Assembly: GCA_934476545.1 (NCBI GenBank)
Contig: CAKSOB010000022.1
Coordinates: forward strand, 1-18,609
Direction: 5' to 3'
DNA: 18,609 nucleotides
Source: an uncultured Eubacteriales bacterium
GTDB taxonomy: Bacteria; Bacillota; Clostridia; Oscillospirales; Acutalibacteraceae
Part shown: one piece after another, positions 1 through 6,128 of the stretch
Layout of the letters: each line of letters begins with the position of its first letter
Position numbering within the stretch: position 1 is the stretch's first letter
Translations under genes and position numbers: made by a program
Notes under the pieces: model-generated
The model's database searches: none
Told to the model about the DNA's origin: nothing
Seen by the model: only the letters and a program-made list of their open reading frames with translations

Positions 1-521
1 GTGTTGTAATCCAGTGCGCCGGTAGGCTCGTCGCAGAGCAGAAGCTTCGGCTTTTTCGCCATTGCCCGGGCAATGGAAACCCGCTGTTGCTCACCGCCGG
101 AAAGCTGCGCGGGAAAATTATAAATCCGGTCGCCCAGTCCCACCTGTTGGAGCATTTCCACGCTGTCCACCGTGTTTTTGCACAGCTCGGTGGCAATTTC
201 CACGTTCTCCTTGGCGTTCAGGTTGGGAATCAAATTGTAGAACTGAAAGACAAACCCAATGTCGTTGCGACGGTAGTTGGTCAGTTGCTTTTTGTTGAAT
301 TTTGCAATGTTAATGCCATCTACAAAAATGTCGCCTTCATCACAGGTATCCATGCCGCCCAAAATGTTCAGGATGGTAGTTTTGCCTGCGCCGCTGCTGC
401 CCACCACAAGGGCAAACTCTCCTTTTTCCACATCAAAAGAAACGCCGTCGGAGGCTGTGATGGTGACTTCGCCCATGCGGTATCGTTTGTAGACGTTTTG
501 CAGAGAAATGTAAGCTGCCAT
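1..521 (-). CDS. ABC transporter ATP-binding protein, MacB/LolD type (partial, 3' end outside window)
   Basis: ATP-hydrolysing subunit of an ABC transporter of the LolD/MacB type, which normally works with an FtsX-like permease in export or cell-envelope functions. The first 173 residues are present. Walker A GSSGAGKT is at residues 41-48, the Q-loop glutamine at about 93, the signature LSGGEQQR at 140-147 and Walker B with the catalytic glutamate (LLLCDEPTGALD) at 160-171. The start ATG (519-521) follows an AAGGAGGA ribosome binding site at 529-536. The gene runs off the left edge, so the permease, expected downstream on the minus strand, cannot be seen. It is transcribed away from the TetR/YhgE pair, so no functional link with them is shown. 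The ATPase class is certain; the substrate is unknown. Confidence 0.93.
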   Translation of the reverse strand, partial: MAAYISLQNVYKRYRMGEVTITASDGVSFDVEKGEFALVVGSSGAGKTTILNILGGMDTCDEGDIFVDGINIAKFNKKQLTNYRRNDIGFVFQFYNLIPNLNAKENVEIATELCKNTVDSVEMLQQVGLGDRIYNFPAQLSGGEQQRVSIARAMAKKPKLLLCDEPTGALDYN

Positions 522-562
522 TCGGTTTTCCTCCTTCAAAAAATGTCGAGATATTTACCTTT

Positions 563-591
563 ATTATATAGGGTTTCTGCCAAAAATGCAA
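563..591 (-). promoter_or_regulatory. Sigma-A type promoter of the ABC transporter gene
   Basis: Read on the minus strand there is TTGCAT (586-591), a 17-bp spacer and a perfect TATAAT (563-568). Transcription would start about 30 bp before the ABC gene start codon, leaving room for its ribosome binding site. The -35 box matches consensus at only 3 of 6 positions. Confidence 0.55.
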
Positions 592-658
592 TGCAAAAAG
601 CGAGAAAAACTATATGAAAAAACGAATGGTTTTCTGTTATTTAAAAATAGATTGATTA

Positions 659-690
659 AATTTTCTCACTAAAGGCTTATTGAGAAAATT
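659..690. repeat. Perfect 10-bp inverted repeat between divergent promoters
   Basis: Arms AATTTTCTCA (659-668) and TGAGAAAATT (681-690) are perfect complements around a 12-nt centre. No run of T follows, so it is not an obvious terminator. It sits between the leftward promoter of the ABC gene (563-591) and the rightward promoter at 705-733, which suits a regulator binding site. The binding protein is unknown. Confidence 0.5.
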
Positions 691-704
691 CAGTCGATAA
701 TTGC

Positions 705-733
705 TTGGAAAGGGCAAGGTTTTTCTGTATAGT
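705..733 (+). promoter_or_regulatory. Predicted promoter of a possible small RNA
   Basis: TTGGAA (705-710), a 17-bp spacer and TATAGT (728-733) match the sigma-A consensus at 4 and 5 positions. No convincing open reading frame with a ribosome binding site follows before the terminator at 825-861, so the transcript would be a short non-coding RNA or a leader. Confidence 0.5.
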
Positions 734-739
734 AAGGAC

Positions 740-861
740 AAGGCATCAAAAGAGCAGAGTGGTGTCCCGATAGAACGAGGAGAAGCGTTCTATCCATTGT
801 ATCTTCTTTTTCCTTTCTCTCAAGAGCAGTCGTGTTGCCCCAAAGCACGGCTGCTTTTTTT
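740..861 (+). ncRNA. Candidate small non-coding RNA, about 120 nt
   Basis: The interval is bounded by a promoter at 705-733 and an intrinsic terminator at 825-861. Inside it is a perfect 9-bp hairpin with arms GATAGAACG (769-777) and CGTTCTATC (786-794) and an 8-nt purine loop (AGGAGAAG, a Shine-Dalgarno-like sequence), followed by a pyrimidine-rich single-stranded tract at about 800-820. I do not recognise a known family; it is shorter than 6S RNA and lacks T-box motifs. A separate promoter for the TetR gene lies further downstream, so this need not be its leader. Both boundaries are predictions. Confidence 0.4.
825..861 (+). terminator. Intrinsic terminator of the candidate small RNA
   Basis: Stem AGCAGTCGTG (825-834) pairs with CACGGCTGCT (846-855) through ten base pairs including one G-T wobble. 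The loop is 11 nt and a run of T follows to 861. Confidence 0.75.
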
Positions 862-906
862 GTGCAATCTGTATTGTTCTCTCGTGGAAATTCTACAAGA
901 AATCAC

Positions 907-936
907 TTGTCGGATTTGGTGAAAAAGTGCTATAAT
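907..936 (+). promoter_or_regulatory. Promoter of the TetR-family gene
   Basis: TTGTCG (907-912), an 18-bp spacer and a perfect TATAAT (931-936). The predicted start of transcription near 943 leaves about 33 nt of leader with the AGGGGGG ribosome binding site. Confidence 0.65.
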
Positions 937-976
937 AAGTCTATGTTATTTTTCAGACAAAGGGGGGCAATAAGCT

Positions 977-1552
977 GTGACACGAGCATCGGAACACACC
1001 AGACGACAGTTGGCAGATGCGCTACGCCACAAGCTGGCAACAAAGCCGCTGCAAAAAATCACCATTCGAGAGTTGGTGGAAGAGTGTGGATTAAATCGCC
1101 AGACATTTTACTATCACTTTAAGGACATCTACGATTTACTGCGGTGGATGTTTGTTTACGATGGGGAGCAATTATTAAATAAACGCTTAACCACGGAAAC
1201 ATGGGAGGAAGCGTTGCTGTTGGTGCTGCGATACCTGGAGGAAAACCGCCAGATGTGCTGTGGTGTGCTATCCTCTGTGGAGCATGAATATCTTCGCCGT
1301 TTCTTATACGATGACGTAGAGCCGGTGGTTTCTCAGTTGATTGAGGAGCTTTCCGAGGGACTGACCGTTGCACCCAACTATCAAAAATTTTTGACGCATT
1401 TTTACACGCTGTCCATTGCCTCTTTGATTCTCACTTGGATTATGGAGCCGGGAGATTCCGGCTGTGGCGACGCCGAAGAATTGATTCGGATGTTATCCGT
1501 TACATTAGATGGAAATTTACGACAAGCATTACAGCGTTACAGCGCAGAATAA
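977..1552 (+). CDS. TetR/AcrR family transcriptional regulator
   Basis: DNA-binding regulator of 191 residues. The N-terminal TetR helix-turn-helix covers about residues 5-55: the turn and recognition helix lie in the stretch around ITIRELVEECGLNRQTFYYH, ending in the family-typical TFYYHF. The C-terminal two-thirds looks all-helical, as in ligand-binding/dimer domains of this group; the HTH style (YYHFKDIYDLL) resembles the DhaS-like branch. The GTG start at 977 is preceded by AGGGGGG (961-967) at a 9-nt spacing. The next gene, on the same strand, encodes a YhgE/Pip membrane protein; TetR regulators commonly precede this family, so control of that gene is a reasonable inference. A palindrome at 1655-1678 between the two is a possible operator. 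The ligand is unknown. Confidence 0.9.
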   Translation: MTRASEHTRRQLADALRHKLATKPLQKITIRELVEECGLNRQTFYYHFKDIYDLLRWMFVYDGEQLLNKRLTTETWEEALLLVLRYLEENRQMCCGVLSSVEHEYLRRFLYDDVEPVVSQLIEELSEGLTVAPNYQKFLTHFYTLSIASLILTWIMEPGDSGCGDAEELIRMLSVTLDGNLRQALQRYSAE

Positions 1553-1568
1553 AAGTACAATCAGCCGT

Positions 1569-1588
1569 GCAGTTGCACTGCTTTTTTT
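1569..1588 (+). terminator. Weak intrinsic terminator after the TetR gene
   Basis: GCAGT (1569-1573), a 3-nt loop, ACTGC (1577-1581) and seven T. The stem is short, so partial read-through into the YhgE/Pip gene is likely. Confidence 0.45.
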
Positions 1589-1654
1589 ATGCACTTTTTT
1601 AAGCCAATGTGGAGCGATATTGTGCATTTTCGAGGGAATGTAAAGAAACTAGAC

Positions 1655-1678
1655 AGCCATGTACCTTTGTATATGGCT
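1655..1678. promoter_or_regulatory. Imperfect palindrome, candidate TetR operator upstream of yhgE/pip
   Basis: AGCCAT (1655-1660) is mirrored by ATGGCT (1673-1678), and inside them TAC (1662-1664) is mirrored by GTA (1669-1671). One position per arm breaks the symmetry and the centre is CTTT. Size and symmetry fit a TetR-family operator. A near-consensus -35 box TAGACA (1650-1655) touches its left edge, although no good -10 box stands at the right distance. Operator function is inferred from position only. Confidence 0.4.
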
Positions 1679-1741
1679 AAATTATGAAGGGTTGGGTAAA
1701 ATGAAACGTAATCACTAATTTTTTCAGAAAGGAGAAAAACG

Positions 1742-3979
1742 ATGAAAGGAAGAAATAAGACAATTGCGTCGATTGTTCTGATCATCGGTGTGCTGATTAT
1801 CCCGCTGATTTACAGTGGATTGTATCTGGCATCTGTATGGGATGCCTATGGCCGGATGGATGCGCTTCCGGTGGCAGTTGTAAACGAGGACAAAGGCGCT
1901 GTCATCGATGGAGAAGAGCAAAATCTCGGTCAACAACTGGTAGACACTCTGGCAGAGAACAAAACCCTGGATTGGGCATTTGTTGACAAAGAGCAAGCAG
2001 AGGAGGGTCTGGAGGTTGGAAACGTATACTATGCGGTCATCCAAATTCCGGAAGATTTCTCCAAAGATATTGCTTCTGCATCCACAGAGAACAAGAGTCC
2101 TGCAACCATTACCTATTCCAGTAATGAAAAGCGGAACTACATTGCTTCTACGATTTTGAAATCTGCAATGATGACAGTGAAGGACAGCTTGAAGTCCTCT
2201 GTATCAGAGCAAATTTCCGACAACCTGATTCAGCAGTTGGAGCGTGTTCCAAATGAAATGGAAACACTGGACGACGGCTTGAAGCAGCTGCAGGATGGCT
2301 CTAACCAACTGCAAGACGGTATGACACAGCTTGCTGACGGAAACAATACCCTGACCGAAAATCTGGGAACCCTGACAAACGGTTTGCAGCAGGCGGAGAG
2401 CGGCGCAAACCAGATTCAAGACGGTTTGACCAAGGTGCCGGAACTGATTGACGGCGCACAGCAACTGCAAGACGGCGCTAATGCCGTTAACGAAGGCGCG
2501 CAGCAGCTCCAGAGCGGCGTAAACTCCGTTAACGACGGCGCGCAGCAGCTCCAAGGCGGCGCACAGCAGCTTCAGGGCGGTATGGGTCAAGTAAGCGACG
2601 GCGCTTCTACTCTGAATGCAGGCATCAGCCAGCTTCAGGGCGGTATCAACCAAGCAGCAGCCGGTGCAGGCAGCCTGGAAACCGGTGCAGCACAGCTTGA
2701 CCAAGGATTGCAAAACTACGTTGCTCAGGTAAACCAAATTCTGGCAGCTTCCGGAAATACCGCAGTTGCACAGCAAGTGGCTGCTGCCGGTGAACAACTG
2801 CTCAGCGGTTCTCAGCAGGTAAGCGCAGGCGCTTCCTCTCTGAACAGCGCAATGGGTCAACTGTCTGCCGGTGCACAGCAGGTATCTACCGGTTCTGCTT
2901 CTCTGCAGGATGGTATTTCTCAGGTATCTGCCGGTGCCGATCAACTGGTTGACGGCATCAATAGCCTGTCCGCCGGTACCGGTGCTTTGGCAGAGGGTTC
3001 TGCAACCTTGACTGCCGGTACAAACAGTCTGGCAGCAGGCTCCTCCACATTGTCTGCAGGCGCAGGTCAACTGACAGCGCTCCAGAGCGGTGTTGGTCAG
3101 CTGAGCGATGCACTGGGTCAACTTTCCTCCGGCGCACAGCAGTTGTATGACGGCTCTCAGACCTTGGGCAATGGTATTCAGTCTGCTTCCGACGGCGCAA
3201 AGACTTTGGGCGATGGCATCACAACCGCCGAAAAGGCAGTTTCCAAGTCCATCAAAACCGCTCAGAAGGAGCTGCGTAAGACAAACGGTTTGTCCGAGTT
3301 TGCAGGCACTTCTGTTGATGTAGAAGCAGATCCATATGATTCTGTTCCGAACTATGGCAGCGGCTTCGCTCCATACTTTATGAACGTTTCTCTGTGGGCA
3401 GGCGGTTTGACCCTGATGATGTCCGTCTATCTGGACTACAAGCGTCGTATTAAGCTGCTCTCTCCGGAGAGTGACCGTCCATGGCTGCGCTGGCTTGCTT
3501 TGATTGGCATTGGCGCAGGTCAGGCGCTTCTGGTTGGTATTATCGGACAATTTGCACTGGGTCTGCAAATCAACAACGTGGCAATGTACTACGGCGGATT
3601 GATTCTGGCAGCCATCACCTACACGTCAATCATCCTATTCCTCATGGATCACCTAGGGGATGTGGGCAAGCTGCTGTCGATGGTTTTCCTGGTATTCCAG
3701 CTTACCGCTACGGGTGGTAGCTTCCCGGTAGAAATGACTCCGGGCTTCTTCCAATTCCTGAACCCACTGCTGCCAATGACTTACAGCATCCGCTTCCAGA
3801 AGGAAGCGATCAGCGGTACCAACTACGGTTACATGTGGTTGAACCTTGCGGTACTTGCCGGATTCTTTGTGGTATTTGCAGCCGGTACACTGGGACTGGA
3901 TTACTTGAAGAAACATTTGAAAAAGAAAAAAGGAGAAGACTTCACAGAGCACACCGAGCTGTTGAACGATTCGATTTAA
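1742..3979 (+). CDS. YhgE/Pip family membrane protein with Gly-heptad repeats
   Basis: Large membrane protein of 745 residues of the YhgE/Pip family (Pip is the phage infection protein of Lactococcus; related proteins occur in export and envelope functions). One N-terminal membrane segment lies at about residues 8-31, followed by an outer domain to about 175, a long repeat domain at about 178-495 and a C-terminal membrane domain (about 542-725) with five or six segments, related to ABC-2 type permeases. The repeats follow the x-x-x-L-x-x-G heptad pattern (LQDG, LADG, LSAG), predicted to form an elongated outer stalk. AAAGGAG (1728-1734) supports the start. It follows a TetR gene, the usual arrangement for regulated members. 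No ATPase lies on the same strand. The molecular function of the family is not settled. Confidence 0.93.
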   Translation: MKGRNKTIASIVLIIGVLIIPLIYSGLYLASVWDAYGRMDALPVAVVNEDKGAVIDGEEQNLGQQLVDTLAENKTLDWAFVDKEQAEEGLEVGNVYYAVIQIPEDFSKDIASASTENKSPATITYSSNEKRNYIASTILKSAMMTVKDSLKSSVSEQISDNLIQQLERVPNEMETLDDGLKQLQDGSNQLQDGMTQLADGNNTLTENLGTLTNGLQQAESGANQIQDGLTKVPELIDGAQQLQDGANAVNEGAQQLQSGVNSVNDGAQQLQGGAQQLQGGMGQVSDGASTLNAGISQLQGGINQAAAGAGSLETGAAQLDQGLQNYVAQVNQILAASGNTAVAQQVAAAGEQLLSGSQQVSAGASSLNSAMGQLSAGAQQVSTGSASLQDGISQVSAGADQLVDGINSLSAGTGALAEGSATLTAGTNSLAAGSSTLSAGAGQLTALQSGVGQLSDALGQLSSGAQQLYDGSQTLGNGIQSASDGAKTLGDGITTAEKAVSKSIKTAQKELRKTNGLSEFAGTSVDVEADPYDSVPNYGSGFAPYFMNVSLWAGGLTLMMSVYLDYKRRIKLLSPESDRPWLRWLALIGIGAGQALLVGIIGQFALGLQINNVAMYYGGLILAAITYTSIILFLMDHLGDVGKLLSMVFLVFQLTATGGSFPVEMTPGFFQFLNPLLPMTYSIRFQKEAISGTNYGYMWLNLAVLAGFFVVFAAGTLGLDYLKKHLKKKKGEDFTEHTELLNDSI
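2273..3225 (+). repeat. Internal tandem heptad-coding repeats of yhgE/pip
   Basis: Degenerate 21-bp and 42-bp units encode the Leu-x-x-Gly heptads. Near-identical copies occur around 2480-2560, where GTTAACGA-GGCGCGCAGCAGCTCCA appears twice 42 bp apart. This region can expand or contract by slipped pairing, and it also produces long, spurious open frames on the other strand. Confidence 0.8.
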
Positions 3980-3989
3980 TTCTAGGGAA

Positions 3990-4014
3990 AACGTCGGGAA
4001 ACCGGCGTTTTTTT
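3990..4014 (+). terminator. Intrinsic terminator after yhgE/pip
   Basis: AACGTCGG (3990-3997), GAAA tetraloop, CCGGCGTT (4002-4009) with one G-T pair, then a run of T. It lies 10 nt after the stop codon. Confidence 0.85.
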
Positions 4015-4106
4015 ATGCTCTTTTTTTTCGAAAAATTTTCTAAAAGAATAAAAAGGCAGTACAGCGCAAAGTTTGTCAAAGAGCGTTGTATTGCTTTAAT
4101 TCTTTT

Positions 4107-4135
4107 TTCACAAAATTCAAAACGATACATACCAT
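4107..4135 (+). promoter_or_regulatory. Possible promoter of the mazF-like gene
   Basis: TTCACA (4107-4112), 17-bp spacer and TACCAT (4130-4135). An alternative is TTGTCA (4073-4078) with a poorer -10 box. The surrounding 220 bp is AT-rich and holds no other gene that I can support. Confidence 0.3.
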
Positions 4136-4232
4136 AGCAACAGGAAAAATTTTGATGATTAAACCGAACAGCGCAGGGCAATACTATTTCCGGAAACAAC
4201 TTCCGATTTTTTTTGGAATGGAGTGTGAAACC

Positions 4233-4577
4233 ATGCAAGTTCACAGAGGCGATATTTATTATGCAGATCTTAGTCCCGTAGTGGGGTCGGAGCAGGGCGG
4301 TGTGCGTCCGGTGCTGATTGTGCAAAATGACGTGGGCAATCGGTTCAGCCCTACGGTCATTGCTGCGGCAATTACCAGTCAGCAGACCAAAGCAAATTTG
4401 CCTACCCATATTACCCTCAATGCGGTGGATTCCGGTTTGGCAAGGGATTCTATTGTGTTATTAGAGCAGGTGCGAACGCTGGATAAGCACCGTCTCAAGG
4501 AGCGGATGGGACGACTGGATGACAACTCCATGGATCAAGTAGACCATGCGCTGTCCATCAGCTTTGGGTTAACGTGA
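4233..4577 (+). CDS. MazF/EndoA (PemK) family endoribonuclease toxin, no adjacent antitoxin
   Basis: Predicted mRNA-cleaving toxin of 114 residues, close to the 116 of Bacillus NdoA. The N-terminus VHRGDIYYADLSPVVGSEQG and the following RPVLIVQND, ITSQ and LARDSIVLLEQVRTLDK blocks are typical of the family and include the conserved active-site arginine (GGVRPV) and threonine (AAITSQ). The ATG at 4233 follows GGAG (4220-4223) at a 9-nt spacing; the longer upstream frame has no ribosome binding site and non-homologous-looking sequence. NdoA genes usually follow a small antitoxin gene (NdoAI), but the 218 bp upstream holds no such reading frame. The antitoxin may be elsewhere in the genome, or the enzyme may be controlled otherwise. 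Spore-coat-type genes follow. Confidence 0.9.
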   Translation: MQVHRGDIYYADLSPVVGSEQGGVRPVLIVQNDVGNRFSPTVIAAAITSQQTKANLPTHITLNAVDSGLARDSIVLLEQVRTLDKHRLKERMGRLDDNSMDQVDHALSISFGLT

Positions 4578-4658
4578 CCGTATTTCCGGCAGGCTACATA
4601 GGTCGCCGCATAACGGAGTAAAAAACGGGAACAGTAACAGCAGAAAGGAGTTGGAAGT

Positions 4659-4841
4659 ATGACATTGACCGCAAAAGAACTGACCGCCATTGAAGATCAG
4701 CTGAACTGTGAGAAAATTTTGGTAGAAAAGTGCAAGGCATACGGGGAGCAATGCGATGACCCGGAGCTGAAAAAGCACTGCCAAACCATGGCAGGTAAGC
4801 ACCAAAAGCACTACGAAACCTTGCTGCAATTTTTAAACTAG
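4659..4841 (+). CDS. Small helical protein, spore-coat-associated type (60 aa)
   Basis: A 60-residue protein that is almost entirely predicted helix, with two helices around residues 6-28 and 33-57 rich in Lys, Glu, His and Cys (Cys at 17, 25, 32 and 41). The pattern resembles the short ferritin-like proteins often found immediately before cotF-type genes in Clostridia; I recognise this context but not a named domain. AAAGGAG (4644-4650) lies 8 nt before the ATG. The stop codon is 9 nt before the next gene, so the two are surely co-transcribed. Likely a spore component, by association. Confidence 0.75.
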   Translation: MTLTAKELTAIEDQLNCEKILVEKCKAYGEQCDDPELKKHCQTMAGKHQKHYETLLQFLN

Positions 4842-4850
4842 GAGGACGTT

Positions 4851-5123
4851 ATGGCACAGAAGCAAATGGATGACCGCACCATGATGGATGATCTGCTTTC
4901 TTCGGAAAAGCACATTACCGGCACCTATAATACCTTTACCAACGAGTGTTCCACCCAAAAGATTCGGGACAGCTTTTTGAATTTGCTCAACGAAGAGCAT
5001 CAAATGCAGTCCAATATTTTTGATGAGATGAAAAAGCGTGGTTGGTATCAAACCCCTGCTGCCGAGCAGAACAAGGTGGATACTGCCAAGCAGAAAGCGC
5101 AAAACCAAAAACCAAACGCCTAA
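4851..5123 (+). CDS. Spore coat protein, CotF family
   Basis: A 90-residue protein matching the CotF coat family: MDDRTMMDDLLSSEKHITGT is the typical N-terminal block, followed by the helical EEHQMQSNIFDEMKKRGWY block characteristic of the C-terminal half. The last 25 residues are Gln/Lys/Asn-rich and probably disordered. GGAGG at 4842-4846 lies directly after the stop of the upstream gene and 4 nt before this ATG. Members are incorporated in the spore coat; in some Clostridia they are expressed late from the mother cell. No sporulation-type promoter could be picked out with confidence. Confidence 0.88.
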   Translation: MAQKQMDDRTMMDDLLSSEKHITGTYNTFTNECSTQKIRDSFLNLLNEEHQMQSNIFDEMKKRGWYQTPAAEQNKVDTAKQKAQNQKPNA

Positions 5124-5129
5124 GCAAAG

Positions 5130-5158
5130 AGTACGCCGGAGCAGTTCGGCGTACTTTT
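5130..5158 (+). terminator. Intrinsic terminator after the cotF-type gene
   Basis: AGTACGCCG (5130-5138) and CGGCGTACT (5147-5155) form a perfect 9-bp stem with an 8-nt loop and a short T run. It separates the coat pair from spoIIGA. Confidence 0.85.
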
Positions 5159-5176
5159 CTGTTTTGCCCCTCTCGT

Positions 5177-5210
5177 TCCGACAAACAACGCATGCGATCG
5201 GTCGTATACT
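5177..5210 (+). promoter_or_regulatory. Possible spoIIG promoter region
   Basis: TATACT (5205-5210) is a good -10 box. No -35 box stands 17 bp upstream, but TTCCGACA lies about 22 bp upstream. In Bacillus subtilis the spoIIG promoter has an unusually wide spacer with Spo0A boxes (TTCGACA) over the -35 site; the sequence here resembles that box with one extra base. This is suggestive only. Confidence 0.3.
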
Positions 5211-5240
5211 AAGTTCCAGAGGAAGAAAGGGGGCGGGAGT

Positions 5241-6128
5241 ATTTCAACGCAGCCTGTAATTTATTTGGATGTGTTACTCAGTATCAATCTGCTGTTGGAT
5301 TATTTGTTGCTGTTGGCTACCGCAAAATTTCTGGGACTGCCTTACCGCAAGGTTCGGCTATTGTTGGGTGCCTTATCCGGTGCTGCCGCCTCACTGATTA
5401 TCTTATTGCCGTCCCTGCCGTTTCTGCTCAGCAGCGGAATCAAGCTGCTCACCTGCGGCGGGATGGCGCTGGCAGCCTATCCTTGGGCAAGCTGGCGAGA
5501 TTTTTGCAAGCGAACGGCTTGTTTGTTTCTGGTGAGCTTTCTCTTTGCGGGAATGCTCTTGGCGCTGTCTTATTTTCTCAAAGCACCGGGACTGTTTGTA
5601 CAGAACAATGCAGTCTATGTGGCGGTTTCTCCCTTGGTGTTGGCAGCCGGTGCCGTGGGGTGTTATTTTGTGTTATCACTGCTGTACCGCATTACCGGCA
5701 GACGAGGGCAAGGGCATACCTTTTGTCAAGTCACGGTTTTTTACGAGGGAAAAAGCGTTTCTTTCCCTGGGAAAATTGATACCGGCAACAGTCTGACCGA
5801 ACCTTTTTCCGGGCTTCCCGTCTTGGTGACGGAGCAAGCGGCACTAAAAGATGTACTGCCGTTGGAGATTGCACAAGGCGTGTTAACAGCAGAGGTAAAA
5901 AGTGGAATTCGCCTAATCCCTTTTACCAGTGTGGGTGGGCAGGGCGTGCTGCCTGCCTTTCGACCGGAGCGGTGTGTCATTCGGCGGGGGAAAGAAGAAA
6001 TTACAGTAACAGATTGCTATATTGCGGTAACACCTAAAAAGCTCAGTACAACCTACCGTTCCTTACTGTCGCCCGACCTTTTGGTATTGGGACAGCATCT
6101 CAAAAAAGACATGGAGGCAAAGCTATGA
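5241..6128 (+). CDS. spoIIGA: SpoIIGA, sigma-E processing peptidase (apparent ATT start)
   Basis: Membrane aspartic protease that cleaves the pro-peptide of sigma-E in the mother cell. The N-terminal half has about five membrane segments; the C-terminal half carries the catalytic motif GKIDTGNSLTEP, the aspartate being residue 180 from the ATT (B. subtilis Asp183), and the later LIPFTSVGGQG block. Length is 295 residues from ATT 5241. There is no ATG or GTG in frame before the conserved VIYLDVLL block; the first common start is a TTG at 5265, which would remove the conserved IYLD and has no ribosome binding site. The purine-rich AAAGGGGGCGGGAG (5226-5239) stands just before ATT 5241, giving an N-terminus (M)STQPVIYLDVLL. 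The start is therefore inferred. The stop overlaps the sigE start by 4 nt (ATGA), implying translational coupling. Confidence 0.92.
   Translation: MSTQPVIYLDVLLSINLLLDYLLLLATAKFLGLPYRKVRLLLGALSGAAASLIILLPSLPFLLSSGIKLLTCGGMALAAYPWASWRDFCKRTACLFLVSFLFAGMLLALSYFLKAPGLFVQNNAVYVAVSPLVLAAGAVGCYFVLSLLYRITGRRGQGHTFCQVTVFYEGKSVSFPGKIDTGNSLTEPFSGLPVLVTEQAALKDVLPLEIAQGVLTAEVKSGIRLIPFTSVGGQGVLPAFRPERCVIRRGKEEITVTDCYIAVTPKKLSTTYRSLLSPDLLVLGQHLKKDMEAKL

Noticed and set aside
2270..3230. Regular repeats that could look like a CRISPR or satellite array
   Set aside because: They are in frame, degenerate and encode Leu-x-x-Gly heptads; there are no unique spacers.
2204..3568. 454-residue open frame on the minus strand
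   Set aside because: It is antisense to the repeat region of yhgE/pip, its length comes from the repeated codon pattern, it has no ribosome binding site and it is Cys/Leu/Gln-rich in an unnatural way.
4086..4232. 49-residue extension of the MazF frame
   Set aside because: No ribosome binding site, AT-rich non-homologous sequence; GGAG before ATG 4233 and the length of 114 residues match the family.
4015..4232. Possible antitoxin gene before mazF
   Set aside because: Only short A/T-rich frames without a ribosome binding site or a ribbon-helix-helix or AbrB-like pattern.
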